Part shown: positions 45,305-54,960 of the stretch, piece by piece | How the letters are laid out: each line of letters begins with the position of its first letter | How positions within the stretch are numbered: position 1 is the first letter of the stretch | Assembly: GCF_019443985.1 (NCBI RefSeq) | Contig: NZ_CP049303.1 | Coordinates: forward strand, 310,001-374,000 | Source of the DNA: Liquorilactobacillus hordei DSM 19519 | GTDB lineage: Bacteria; Bacillota; Bacilli; Lactobacillales; Lactobacillaceae | Length of the DNA: 64,000 nucleotides | Reading direction: 5' to 3' | Made by a program: the position numbers and the translations under genes | Notes under the pieces: generated by a model | Seen by the model: only the letters and a program-made list of their open reading frames with translations | The model's database searches: none | Told to the model about the DNA's origin: nothing

Positions 45305-46652
45305 TTTTATAATTTTTCAAATAAGTTCTAACTAAAAAGGCCATCAAAAGCAACAAAATTACAGTGAACCAGATTGATAATCGTGTTCCAAGCGTGAATG
45401 AATAGGGAATATCGGCAATTACAATCATTATTGTTGTTGATACAGAAGCAGCAATTTGGCGGAAAGTATTGTTTAAGGCAGATGCATGGCTAATATCTGG
45501 TGGATTGATATCTTTGAATGCTTCTGACATTGCTGGTGCAAAAACCAATGAGTTTCCGATCATTCTTGTAAGGTAAGCAGTAGCTATTAACCAAGACGGT
45601 GTTGTTTTTGTTAATAAAACTAGTGGAATAGTCGCAAGTAGCATTAGAAAAATACCCATATATAATAAGTGTTTGGGACCATGGCTGTCATAATAGCGAC
45701 CTGCTAGCGCTGCAAAAAGTGCATTTAAAATAGCACCTGGTAGCAGAATGAGCCCTGCTTGCATGCTGTTTAAGCCTTGGACGTTTTCCACAAAGATTGG
45801 AATAATTTGCTCTGTGCCGATTAGAACCATGAAAGCAATCATGCCAATTAGAGTTAAGAGACTGAATGATCGGACTCTAAGAATTTGAACTCTAAGAACT
45901 GGTTGAGGAAGGTGCAACTGTCGTTTGTAAAAAGTACTTAATAAAAAAATACCAATGATAAGTGCAAGCCCAGCTAATAGATAACTTTGCTTATATAAAG
46001 TTAGGCTTGCTAGTGACAGGGTTGCTCCGGTAAGAGAAAGAATTACGGATAAGATGTCAATTTTGACGTCTTTTTTTTGTGAGTAATTAGGAAAATAAAA
46101 GAAGGCAATTAACCAGACAATAATAATGAGAGGTAATACAAGGATAAAAAGGAAGCGCCAAGTTAAAAAGTGTAAAATAACACCTGAAATTGTTGGCCCA
46201 ATTGCTGGACCTGAAGCAATTACTAGGCCGGATAATCCTAAAACAGTTCCTCTTTTTTCAGGAGGATAAATTGTAACCATGGTTGTCATCTGGAAAGACA
46301 TCAGTATTCCACCAGCACAAGCTTGAAGAATACGGGCAGTCAACAAGACGAGGAAAGTAGTTGCTAAAGAGCCTAAAATAGTACCAAAAATAAAAATGCC
46401 AGTTGTTACTAGAAATAACTGTCTATTTGAGTATTTGTCATACAAATTAGAAGAAAGAGGTGTGATAATTCCAATAATTAGAATGTAGCCAGTTGTCAGC
46501 CACTGAACATTACTTAAAGACACATGCATTGTTGTTTGAATAACAGGTAAAGCAGTAATCATCATTGTTTGGCTGGCTAGTGTAAGGAATGTAACTAGCA
46601 AAACAAGAATTGTAACAATTGTTCTTGTTTCTTTTGTAATATTTATATTCAT
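45282..46652 (-). CDS. MFS drug-efflux transporter, DHA2 (EmrB/QacA) family
   Basis: A proton-driven exporter of 456 residues with about 14 hydrophobic segments, the DHA2 hallmark. Motifs include VQWLTTGYILIIGIITPLSS (first helices), LYDKYSNRQLFLVTTGIFIFG (motif A), ARILQACAGGILMSFQM (motif B) and LGLSGLVIASGPAIGPTISG (motif C). Start ATG 46652 has AAAGGAAA upstream; ATGs at 46700 and 46685 are less well placed. The substrate is unknown. It is a single-gene unit. Upstream, to 46971, no further gene is evident. Confidence 0.92.
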   Translation of the reverse strand: MNINITKETRTIVTILVLLVTFLTLASQTMMITALPVIQTTMHVSLSNVQWLTTGYILIIGIITPLSSNLYDKYSNRQLFLVTTGIFIFGTILGSLATTFLVLLTARILQACAGGILMSFQMTTMVTIYPPEKRGTVLGLSGLVIASGPAIGPTISGVILHFLTWRFLFILVLPLIIIVWLIAFFYFPNYSQKKDVKIDILSVILSLTGATLSLASLTLYKQSYLLAGLALIIGIFLLSTFYKRQLHLPQPVLRVQILRVRSFSLLTLIGMIAFMVLIGTEQIIPIFVENVQGLNSMQAGLILLPGAILNALFAALAGRYYDSHGPKHLLYMGIFLMLLATIPLVLLTKTTPSWLIATAYLTRMIGNSLVFAPAMSEAFKDINPPDISHASALNNTFRQIAASVSTTIMIVIADIPYSFTLGTRLSIWFTVILLLLMAFLVRTYLKNYKINTDQQS

Positions 46653-46971
46653 AGATGTTTCCTTTCCATATAGGTAGATATTCATATTAAATCTTTGCAC
46701 ATAAGAAATATATTATAATAGTTGTCTTAACACTCAATGTTATAGTTTATTTTAAGCGATATCAAGAACTTTTTCGGTTGATGAAATAATGATAAATTAA
46801 ATAATAATATTCGTTTTTAGATTATACTTGTATGCTAAAGCCTGTATCGAGATAGTTTTTGTTAAAATTATTAATTAAAAGACGAATAATACGGATTAGT
46901 GGCGTTGCAGAACAATGTATAAAAGGATATACTTGGGAAAATAGATTTAATAAATTGAATGAGGTGCTGAA

Positions 46972-47241
46972 ATGAAAGCAATTCTGACTACAATTGGTAA
47001 GGACCAAGTAGGAATTATCGCGGGTGTTAGCCATTTTTTGGCTGAAAAGGAAATTAACATACTTGATGTTTCTCAGACTATCATGGACGGCTATTTTACA
47101 ATGATGATGATGGTCGAGATAAAGAATGAAGATGCTGATTTTACTGTTCTTTCAGAAGAACTTGAAAAATTAGGAACAAAATTGGGCGTTGAAATTAAAA
47201 TTAGACGTGAAGAAATTTATCATGCAATGCATCAGTTATAG
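46972..47241 (+). CDS. ACT-domain protein (UPF0237)
   Basis: An 89-residue single ACT domain, expected to bind an amino acid or other small ligand and regulate a partner. The first half reads ILTTIGKDQVGIIAGVSHFL, the classical ACT beta-alpha start, followed by NILDVSQTIMDGYFTMMMM. It precedes the UPF0210 gene by 18 bases; this pair is conserved in many Firmicutes, implying that it regulates the UPF0210 protein. AGGTGCTGAA upstream of ATG 46972. The ligand is unknown. Confidence 0.93.
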   Translation: MKAILTTIGKDQVGIIAGVSHFLAEKEINILDVSQTIMDGYFTMMMMVEIKNEDADFTVLSEELEKLGTKLGVEIKIRREEIYHAMHQL

Positions 47242-47259
47242 GAGGATATTTAATTAAAG

Positions 47260-48603
47260 ATGGAAACCGAGAAGATTATTGAGACAATCCACATGATTTC
47301 TGACGAGAACCTTGATGTCCGTACTATTACAATGGGAATTTCTTTACTTGATTGTATTGATAGCGACAGCACAAAAGCCTGTGAGCGCATTTATAATAAG
47401 ATAATGAAAAAGGCTAAAAATTTAGTCAAAGTTGGTAAACAGATTGAAGCAGAGTATGGCATACCAATTATCAATAAGCGAATCTCTGTAACACCAATCT
47501 CAATTATTGCAGCAGCAAGTGCTGATAAGAATTATCTGAAGTATGCACAAACGTTAGATCGTGCGGCCAAAGAGTTAGGTGTCAATTTCATAGGTGGATT
47601 CTCTGCACTTGTACAAAAGGGCTATCAGACAGGAGATCTTAAATTAATTAAATCATTACCACAAGTTTTAGACGAGACAGACTTAGTATGTGCCTCAGTT
47701 AATGTGGGATCTACACGCAGTGGGATTAATATGGATGCTGTCGGAGAAATGGGTAAGATTATAAAAGAAGCATCAGAACGTTCTTTTATGACAAACACAA
47801 AAATGGTTGTCTTTTGCAATGCAGTTGAAGATAATCCGTTTATGGCTGGTGCTTTTCACGGTGTTGGTGAGCAAGATACAGTTATTAATGTTGGTGTTAG
47901 TGGACCAGGTGTTGTTAAACATGCACTTGAGAATGTTAAAGGTGCGTCAATGGATGTTGTTGCAGAAACTATTAAGCAGACGGCATTTAAAGTTACGCGA
48001 ATGGGACAACTAGTTGGAACGATTGCGGCAGAACGTTTAGGAGTTTCCTTTGGGATTGTCGACTTGTCTTTAGCACCGACGCCAGCTGTCGGAGATTCTG
48101 TTGCACAAATTCTCGAAGAAATCGGGCTTGAAAGTGTGGGAACTCACGGTACAACAGCGGCTTTAGCCTTGTTAAATGATGCGGTTAAAAAAGGTGGAAT
48201 TATGGCCTGCAGTCATGTGGGAGGATTATCTGGTGCATTTATACCAGTTTCTGAGGATGCAGGGATGATTGCTGCCGTTAATGCGGGTGCTTTGAATATT
48301 GAGAAGCTTGAAGCGATGACTGCTGTTTGTTCTGTCGGATTGGACATGATTGCAATTCCAGGTGACACCCCTGCTGATACAATTTCTGCGATGATTGCTG
48401 ACGAAGCAGCAATTGGTATGATTAATAACAAAACGACTGCTGTTAGAATTTTACCAATTCAAGGTAAAAAAGTTGGTGAAATGGTAGAATTTGGTGGATT
48501 GCTTGGATATGCTCCTGTGATGGGTGTTAATAAGGCTTCTTCATCACAAATGATAGCTAGAGGTGGATTAATTCCAGCACCTATCCATAGTTTTAAGAAT
48601 TAA
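47260..48603 (+). CDS. UPF0210 (DUF711, PFL-like) family protein
   Basis: A 447-residue cytoplasmic protein distantly related in fold to pyruvate formate-lyase; the function is not established. Typical segments are [20 protein letters not shown] near the start, [20 protein letters not shown], and [20 protein letters not shown], with [20 protein letters not shown] near the C-terminus. It lacks the glycyl-radical motif of true PFL. The upstream ACT-domain gene is its likely regulatory partner. A GGAGGA ribosome site lies upstream of ATG 47260. Confidence 0.95.
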   Translation: METEKIIETIHMISDENLDVRTITMGISLLDCIDSDSTKACERIYNKIMKKAKNLVKVGKQIEAEYGIPIINKRISVTPISIIAAASADKNYLKYAQTLDRAAKELGVNFIGGFSALVQKGYQTGDLKLIKSLPQVLDETDLVCASVNVGSTRSGINMDAVGEMGKIIKEASERSFMTNTKMVVFCNAVEDNPFMAGAFHGVGEQDTVINVGVSGPGVVKHALENVKGASMDVVAETIKQTAFKVTRMGQLVGTIAAERLGVSFGIVDLSLAPTPAVGDSVAQILEEIGLESVGTHGTTAALALLNDAVKKGGIMACSHVGGLSGAFIPVSEDAGMIAAVNAGALNIEKLEAMTAVCSVGLDMIAIPGDTPADTISAMIADEAAIGMINNKTTAVRILPIQGKKVGEMVEFGGLLGYAPVMGVNKASSSQMIARGGLIPAPIHSFKN

Positions 48604-48624
48604 AATTAATGTAACGATTATTTT

Positions 48625-48664
48625 GGCAGATAGTACTGATTTCTTTCAGTAATCTGTCTTTTTT
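48625..48664 (+). terminator. Terminator after the UPF0210 gene
   Basis: GGCAGAT-AGTACTGA pairs with TTCAGTA-ATCTGTC (small internal mismatch), followed by TTTTTT. Confidence 0.75.
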
Positions 48665-48737
48665 AGTACCTAAAATATAGATATTTAGATAATAAGACTT
48701 ATAATTAGTGAGTGATAAAAGCCTTTTCGTTCAAAAA

Positions 48738-48765
48738 CAATCATAAATGCTTATTTATATGATTG
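48738..48765. promoter_or_regulatory. Putative FruR operator upstream of fruRKA
   Basis: A 28-base inverted repeat CAATCATAAAT-n6-ATTTATATGATTG (one-base offset in the arms), 75 bases before fruR. It is a plausible binding site for the DeoR-type repressor encoded next to it; this is inference from location and symmetry. Confidence 0.45.
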
Positions 48766-48840
48766 AAAATGAGTTTTTTTGCATTTTTTTGATTGATTTT
48801 TCGGGCTAGTGATGGTAATATGCTTTAGGAGGTAATGTAA

Positions 48841-49596
48841 GTGCTTGCAGAAGAACGGCAACAAGTAATTTTGAGAATGCTTCGTGAGAATGGAATTGTA
48901 AAGTTACATGATGTTTGTGAAGAAGTTAAATGTTCAGAATCGTCAGTTCGTAGAGATTTACAAGAATTAGAAGAGAAGGGTATTTTAATTCGTGTGCATG
49001 GTGGTGCCAAAATACGTCAATCCTTACAAAAGGAATTAGATATGAGCGGCAAATTCTCTCAGAATACTGAACAAAAAAATCAAATTGCGAAGATGGCAGT
49101 AAGTCTTATTCAAGACGAGGATGTTATCTACCTTGATGCAGGCACATCTACATTGGCTATGATTCAGTTTCTGAAACAAAAGAAACAATTAACTGTGGTT
49201 ACAAATGGAATTATGCATGCAACTGCACTTGCTGACCAAAATATTAGAACTATCTTGGTTGGTGGAGAGCTGAAAAATACGACAAAGGCAATTGTTGGTG
49301 TAGAAACAGTTAAGGAATTGCAACGTTATCGGTTCAACAAAGTCTTTTTGGGAATGAATGGGGTTCATATCGAATATGGGTATACAACTCCTGACCCTGA
49401 TGAAGCAGCTGTCAAGCTTGCAGCAATAAAACAAGCTGCAGAGACATTTGTTTTGGTAGATAGCACAAAATTCGACCAATTCTCTTTTGTTAAAGTGGCA
49501 GAGGTATCAGAAGCCAAGATAATTACTAACAAGTTATCCAAGCTGGTTTTTGACCAGTATAATAATCAAACAGAAATTCAGGAGGTTTCGTTATGA
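48841..49596 (+). CDS. fruR: DeoR-family repressor of the fructose operon
   Basis: Transcriptional regulator sensing fructose 1-phosphate. It is 251 residues from GTG 48841, with a strong AGGAGGTAA upstream. The N-terminal winged helix is LAEERQQVILRMLRENGIVK plus CSESSVRRDLQELEEKG (about 1-55), followed by VHGGA. The sugar-phosphate-binding DeoRC domain (75-235) shows YLDAGTSTLAMIQFL and VLVDSTKFDQFSF. It overlaps fruK by four bases (ATGA), the standard LAB fru operon layout. Confidence 0.95.
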   Translation: MLAEERQQVILRMLRENGIVKLHDVCEEVKCSESSVRRDLQELEEKGILIRVHGGAKIRQSLQKELDMSGKFSQNTEQKNQIAKMAVSLIQDEDVIYLDAGTSTLAMIQFLKQKKQLTVVTNGIMHATALADQNIRTILVGGELKNTTKAIVGVETVKELQRYRFNKVFLGMNGVHIEYGYTTPDPDEAAVKLAAIKQAAETFVLVDSTKFDQFSFVKVAEVSEAKIITNKLSKLVFDQYNNQTEIQEVSL

Positions 49597-50510
49597 TTTA
49601 CACAGTTACAGTTAATCCATCAATTGATTATATTGTGCAACTCAAAGAACTGACTTTAGGTGAAGTTAATCGTATGGATTATGATGCAAAACTTCCCGGG
49701 GGAAAAGGAATTAATGTTTCACGTATTCTCCGAGAATTAGGACAAGATAATGTTGCTCTTGGTTTTTTAGGTGGATTCACAGGTAATTTTGTTGAAAAAT
49801 CGTTGAAGACAAAGGGTTTGAAGACGGAATTTACACATATAGCAGCTGATACACGTATAAATGTGAAAATCAAAGCACAGGCTGAAACAGAAATCAATGG
49901 TAAAGGTCCTAAGATTTCTGATGATGAAGTTGCAGCTTTCAAAAAACAATTTGATAAGTTAACAGAAGATGATGTAGTTATTTTATCTGGTAGTTTAGCT
50001 CCAAGTTTATCAAAGGATTTTTACTTTGAATTAATCGAATTAATCAGCAATAAAGGTGCAGATTTTGTAATAGATACGACTGGTGAAAGTTTAATGAGAA
50101 CATTGAAGGAACATCCATTAGTTGTTAAACCAAATCATCATGAATTAGCGGAGTTGTTTGGTGTTGAACTAAAGGGAATTCCTGACATTGTTGAATATGG
50201 CAAAAAATTATTAGACTTAGGTGCGAAACATGTATTAATTTCAATGGCAGGCGACGGTGGATTGTTGATCACACCTGATAAGGTTTATTATAGTCAAGCG
50301 CCAAAAGGAACTGTAATCAATTCAGTTGGGGCTGGAGATTCAATGATTGGTGGATTTGTGGGGACGTTTGCAGCTACAAAGAACTCACTTGAAAGTTTCC
50401 GATATGGGTTGGCATGTGGGAGTGCAACTGCTTTTTCAGAAGATTTAGCAGATCGTGCTAAGATCGATGAGATTCTGCCACAAATAAAAATAGAAGAGTA
50501 TAAAAATTAA
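49593..50510 (+). CDS. fruK: 1-phosphofructokinase
   Basis: Converts fructose 1-phosphate (product of FruA) to fructose 1,6-bisphosphate with ATP. PfkB-family fold, 305 residues: TVNPSIDYIVQLKELTLGEV at the start, PGGKGINVSRILRELG near residue 35, VVKPNHHELAELFG near 180, and the active-site block VGAGDSMIGGFVG near 250 with catalytic Asp. AGGAGG precedes ATG 49593, which overlaps the fruR stop. fruA follows 17 bases after. Confidence 0.96.
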   Translation: MIYTVTVNPSIDYIVQLKELTLGEVNRMDYDAKLPGGKGINVSRILRELGQDNVALGFLGGFTGNFVEKSLKTKGLKTEFTHIAADTRINVKIKAQAETEINGKGPKISDDEVAAFKKQFDKLTEDDVVILSGSLAPSLSKDFYFELIELISNKGADFVIDTTGESLMRTLKEHPLVVKPNHHELAELFGVELKGIPDIVEYGKKLLDLGAKHVLISMAGDGGLLITPDKVYYSQAPKGTVINSVGAGDSMIGGFVGTFAATKNSLESFRYGLACGSATAFSEDLADRAKIDEILPQIKIEEYKN

Positions 50511-50527
50511 AAAAAGGAAGTGTAGTA

Positions 50528-52477
50528 ATGGATATTCGTGAATTGTTATTAAAAGATGCAATGATTATGAATTTAAAAGCAACAACGAAACAAGAAGCTA
50601 TTGATGAAATGGTACATCAATACTATGTTACGGGTGTTATCAATGACGAAGAACTTTACAAGAAGGATATTGTAGCTCGTGAAGCCCAATCTACAACAGG
50701 AATTGGTGATGGCATTGCTATGCCACATGCAAAGGATAAGGCAGTTCAAAGAGCAACCGTTATGTTCGCTAAGAGTGAAGGCGGAGTTGATTATGCTTCA
50801 CTTGATGGTAACCCAGTTCACTTGTTCTTTATGATTGCTGCTCCAGAAGGTGCTAATGATACTCATTTGAAAGCACTTGCTACTCTATCAGGTCTCTTGA
50901 TAAATCCAGATTTGGTTGCAAGTTTGAAAAAAGCACAAACACCTGAGGAGGTACAACAATTATTTGCAGATGCACAAGCTGCTAAGGAAGCTAAGGAAAA
51001 AGTAGAAGAAGAAAAAGAAAAGGCTGCCGCTAAGGCACCGGTTTCATCTAACCGTCCTTATATTGTAGCTGTAACAGCTTGCCCAACTGGGATTGCCCAC
51101 ACATATATGGCTGAAGAAGCATTGAAAAAACAAGCTGAAGCAATGGGTGTTGACATTAAAGTTGAAACAAATGGTTCAGAAGGTGTAAAACATCTTTTAA
51201 CAGCTGATGAGATTTCTCGTGCCGCAGGTGTTATTGTTGCTGCTGATAAGAAAGTTGAGATGGCACGTTTTGATGGTAAACATTTAGTTAATCGTCCTGT
51301 TGTTGATGGAATAAAAAAAGCTGAAGAACTTATTAATAAAGCAGTGGAACAAGATGCTCCGATTTTTCATGCAGATGCAGATTCTAGTCAAGAAGATGAA
51401 GGTGCAAATGGAACAGTTGGAAGTAAGATATATAAGGATCTAATGAATGGTGTTTCTCACATGCTGCCTTTTGTTGTAGGTGGTGGTATCTTAATGGCGT
51501 TGTCATTCGTTATTGAACAATATCTTGGTGGAGCCAAGTCAACTGGTTTTATTTTCTTGAATAATGCAGGAAGTCTTGCCTTTGCATTTATGATTCCAGT
51601 GTTAGCAGGATATATCGCTGAATCCATTGGTGATCGACCAGCATTGATGCCTGGTTTCGTTGGTGGATTTATGGCAACTGTTTATAGCGGTTCATTTGGT
51701 GGAGTTTATACTGCTAATGTTATGACAAATGCTAAGAGTGCAGGTGGATTCTTAGGTGGAATCGCTGCTGGTTTTATCGCTGGTTACTTAACGATTTTCC
51801 TGAAACATTTATTCTCTAAGTTACCTAAGTCACTTGAAGGTATGAAACCAATGCTTCTTTATCCAATTGTTGGTTTGTTCTTAGTTGCTTTCTTGATGTT
51901 CTTTATTGTAAACCCAATTTTTGCAGTTATTAATACATGGTTAACCACATTCTTGAACCACATGGGAACAGGCAATGCTGTATTACTTGGTTTGATTTTA
52001 GGTGGTATGATGTCCATTGATATGGGTGGCCCATTCAACAAAGCTGCATATGTTTTCGCTGTTGGTGCATTTACAGCAACTAAAAATGGTGATTTGATGG
52101 CCGCTGTAATGGCTGGTGGTATGGTTCCTCCATTTGCAACAGCTATTGCAACAGCATTCTGGCCAAAGAAGTTTACGGATGATGAGCGAAAAGCAGGTAT
52201 CACTAACTGGGTACTTGGTTTCTCCTTTATAACTGAAGGTGCCATTCCATTCGCAACAGCTGATCCATTACATGTGATTGGTTCAAGTGTACTGGGAGCT
52301 GCAATTGCTGGTGGTTTAACACAGCTTTGGCACGTAAGTGTTCCAGCTCCTCATGGTGGTTTATGGGTAACACCATTAGCTACTAATGCTTTTGGTTACA
52401 TTGCAGCCGTTGTAATTGGTGCAATCATTGCAGGTGTTGTATTAGGAATTTGGAAAAAAGAAAAAGTAAATAATTAG
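50528..52477 (+). CDS. fruA: Fructose-specific PTS transporter, EIIABC fusion
   Basis: Imports fructose and phosphorylates it to fructose 1-phosphate. It is 649 residues. EIIA domain (1-150) with phosphorylated His in GIAMPHAKDKAV; a charged Lys/Glu-rich linker (about 152-172); EIIB (about 175-275) with active Cys in VTACPTGIAHTYMAEEAL; EIIC (about 300-645) with about nine membrane segments and the substrate motif TEGAIPFATADPLHVI. AAAGGAAGTG precedes ATG 50528. Last gene of fruRKA. Confidence 0.97.
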   Translation: MDIRELLLKDAMIMNLKATTKQEAIDEMVHQYYVTGVINDEELYKKDIVAREAQSTTGIGDGIAMPHAKDKAVQRATVMFAKSEGGVDYASLDGNPVHLFFMIAAPEGANDTHLKALATLSGLLINPDLVASLKKAQTPEEVQQLFADAQAAKEAKEKVEEEKEKAAAKAPVSSNRPYIVAVTACPTGIAHTYMAEEALKKQAEAMGVDIKVETNGSEGVKHLLTADEISRAAGVIVAADKKVEMARFDGKHLVNRPVVDGIKKAEELINKAVEQDAPIFHADADSSQEDEGANGTVGSKIYKDLMNGVSHMLPFVVGGGILMALSFVIEQYLGGAKSTGFIFLNNAGSLAFAFMIPVLAGYIAESIGDRPALMPGFVGGFMATVYSGSFGGVYTANVMTNAKSAGGFLGGIAAGFIAGYLTIFLKHLFSKLPKSLEGMKPMLLYPIVGLFLVAFLMFFIVNPIFAVINTWLTTFLNHMGTGNAVLLGLILGGMMSIDMGGPFNKAAYVFAVGAFTATKNGDLMAAVMAGGMVPPFATAIATAFWPKKFTDDERKAGITNWVLGFSFITEGAIPFATADPLHVIGSSVLGAAIAGGLTQLWHVSVPAPHGGLWVTPLATNAFGYIAAVVIGAIIAGVVLGIWKKEKVNN

Positions 52478-52481
52478 GAAC

Positions 52482-52526
52482 AAAAAAGCCAAGCTGAGGA
52501 AGAAATTCTTCAGCTTGGCTTTTTTT
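52482..52526 (+). terminator. Terminator of fruRKA
   Basis: AAAAAAGCCAAGCTGA pairs with TCAGCTTGGCTTTTTT around a 12-base loop that can extend the stem, ending in seven T. Confidence 0.92.
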
Positions 52527-52624
52527 CTGAGCAAAATTTAAAACGTTGATCTTACCTTTGATCTTTAAAGATACTGTACGATCTTTTTAATAGTTTAAAT
52601 GTTTTAACATAAGTATGATAAAAG

Positions 52625-53077
52625 CTAAAAGTAAACTTCTCCAGGATTAAGCTCCAAAGGTCTTGGGAAAACACTTGTTGAAAATACAATTTGAGTCTTT
52701 GTTTCACCAAAACGTTGAATATCATTAATAAAATTATCAAGAGCCCTAGTGGACTTAAAGTAACATGTGATGATTTGCGAATAGCTACCTGTTACACAAT
52801 CACAAGAAATAACGTTTCCTACAGATTTTATATATGGATAAAAATCATCTTTATCTTTAGGTGAAAGCCGTAAGCTAACATATGCTTTGATGGGATACCC
52901 AAGAACCTTATAATCAATAGAAGTCTGATAATTTGTAATGATGCCGCGTTCTTCAAGATGTGTTAAGCGAGTTGAGACTGCTGGTGCAGAAATAAAGCAA
53001 ATATCAGCCAGCTTTTTCAAGGAAATACGGGCGTCTTTTTGTAATGTCGATACAATTTTTAAATCAATTTCATCCAT
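52625..53077 (-). CDS. Lrp/AsnC-family transcriptional regulator
   Basis: An amino-acid-responsive regulator of 150 residues starting at ATG 53077 (GGAGGG upstream); an upstream ATG at 53092 is poorly placed. The N-terminal winged helix is DEIDLKIVSTLQKDARISLK plus ICFISAPAVSTRLTHLEERG (1-55). The C-terminal RAM/ACT-like domain has YPIKAYVSLRLSPKDKDDF and CDCVTGSYSQIITCYF. Next to thrC and hom-thrB, it may respond to an amino acid and act on these promoters; this is inferred from adjacency only. Confidence 0.92.
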   Translation of the reverse strand: MDEIDLKIVSTLQKDARISLKKLADICFISAPAVSTRLTHLEERGIITNYQTSIDYKVLGYPIKAYVSLRLSPKDKDDFYPYIKSVGNVISCDCVTGSYSQIITCYFKSTRALDNFINDIQRFGETKTQIVFSTSVFPRPLELNPGEVYF

Positions 53078-53250
53078 TAAAAATCCCTCCAAACGATCCT
53101 ATGTAGCTTAATATAGCATACTATTTTAATTTAAACACGTATTAAAAAACAAAAGAACGGTAAAAATATACCAAAAAACGAATAAAAAAGGATAATAATT
53201 ATAGTTCTATGCTATTTTATATAAATGACTAATATAAAAATTAAAGAAGT

Positions 53251-54750
53251 TCATTTTGTAAAAAGAATTTTCTCAACAGCTTTTTTCATGTCACTTGAAG
53301 AGATAACTTTCTTTGCACGCTTATTATGCTTGCTTAGAAGTTGTTCAATAGCACTAGGAAATTCAACATGACTCTTATTTTTAAGAGCTTGTAGTGCAGT
53401 AAAACCAGTTTCAAAGGCAGCAGAATCATGGAGACCAATTAAAACTGACTGGGGAAACTTATAAGGACTGGCAGTTGAGACAATGACGGTCGGTATTGTG
53501 GAATCAGGATATTTTTCCTTATACAGCCTAGCCACATAAGAGGCAACAGCCGTATGAGGGTCAATGATTGAACCATCAATTTTATAAATGCGAGAAATTT
53601 CATTAGCAGTTTGTTCTTCATCAGCAAAAGCTGCAAAAAAATCCGATAATGAATCTTTTATTTCCGAGGAAATACTATATTTTCCGTTATTACTTAATTG
53701 CGTCATTAAATCAATAGTTGCTTGAACATCTTCATTATTAATGTAAAAAAGAAGCCGTTCAAGGTTACTGGAGACCAATATATCCATTGAAGGTGAGGAT
53801 GTTACATAAAATGGTCTGTTTTTATCATAAATACCTTCATTAAAAAACTCTGTCAGAACATTATTTTTATTAGATGCGCAAAGAAGTTTATTAATAGGCA
53901 AGCCCATCTTTTGGGCATAGTAACCAGCTAAAATATCACCGAAGTTACCTGTTGGTACACTGAAGTTGATAGCAGAACCTAGAGAGATCTTTTGCTGTTT
54001 AACCATTTGTGAATAAGCATAGAAATAATAAACGACTTGAGGAAATAGGCGGCCAATATTGATTGAATTAGCAGAGGAAAATTGATAATTGTCATTTGCC
54101 AATTTTTGAGAAAGTTTGTCATTGTTAAGTATTCTTTTTACATTTGTTTGAGCAACATCGAAGTTACCATCAACGGCATAAATAAAAGTATTCTTTCCTT
54201 TTTGAGTTAGCATTTGTTGTTCCTGAATGAAACTTACACCATCTTTTGGATAAAAAACAATAATTTTTGTACCTTCAACGTCTGCAAAACCATCCATTGC
54301 AGCTTTACCAGTGTCTCCTGAGGTAGCAGTCAAGATAACAATCTCTTTTTGTAATTTATTTTTCTTTGCCGCAGTTGTCATTAGATGTGGTAAAAGTTGT
54401 AATGCAATGTCCTTAAAAGCAATTGTCGGTCCGTGGAACAATTCCAGATAGCCATTATTGTCATGAAATGATAATGGTGCAATGAGACTTGTATCAAAAT
54501 TGTCTCCATAGGCATTTTCTATACATTTTCTTAATTCACTCTCAGAAAAATCAGTGTAAAATAGGCGAAGAACACGAAATGCTAGTTCTTGATATGAAAA
54601 GTCAAGTAATTCAGATAAGTCAAAATCGATTTTGGGAATGCTCGTGGGTACATATAGGCCGCCATCGGAACTTAATCCTTTTAGTATTGCTTCGGATGCA
54701 GGAATGGTATTTGCTTTTAAATCCCTGGTGCTACGGTATAGTAAGGACAT
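53251..54750 (-). CDS. thrC: Threonine synthase
   Basis: PLP enzyme converting O-phosphohomoserine to threonine. It is 499 residues, the long (class I, yeast/E. coli-like) form. The N-terminal segment SSDGGLYVPTSIPKID and the PLP-lysine motif FHGPTIAFKDIALQLLPHLM (near residue 105-125) are clear, followed by ATSGDTGKAAMDGFADV and VPTGNFGDILAGYYAQKMG. AAGGAG lies 10 bases before ATG 54750. It is transcribed away from hom-thrB, across 210 bases of AT-rich DNA that must hold both promoters. Confidence 0.96.
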   Translation of the reverse strand: MSLLYRSTRDLKANTIPASEAILKGLSSDGGLYVPTSIPKIDFDLSELLDFSYQELAFRVLRLFYTDFSESELRKCIENAYGDNFDTSLIAPLSFHDNNGYLELFHGPTIAFKDIALQLLPHLMTTAAKKNKLQKEIVILTATSGDTGKAAMDGFADVEGTKIIVFYPKDGVSFIQEQQMLTQKGKNTFIYAVDGNFDVAQTNVKRILNNDKLSQKLANDNYQFSSANSINIGRLFPQVVYYFYAYSQMVKQQKISLGSAINFSVPTGNFGDILAGYYAQKMGLPINKLLCASNKNNVLTEFFNEGIYDKNRPFYVTSSPSMDILVSSNLERLLFYINNEDVQATIDLMTQLSNNGKYSISSEIKDSLSDFFAAFADEEQTANEISRIYKIDGSIIDPHTAVASYVARLYKEKYPDSTIPTVIVSTASPYKFPQSVLIGLHDSAAFETGFTALQALKNKSHVEFPSAIEQLLSKHNKRAKKVISSSDMKKAVEKILFTK

Positions 54751-54960
54751 GGATTATTCGCTCCTTTTTACTTGTTAGAAGTTTCTCATTTATATATGAA
54801 GAATACCATAAATAGATAACTGATAACAGTATATGTGATGATGTAATTAAAAAAGTAGATAGTATGAAATCATATAAAGAAAACTTATTTTTGATTATTT
54901 ACTCTAAATATTAGATTTTTATGATAGAATAGTTGCAATAAACAAAGTGGAGGATACAAT

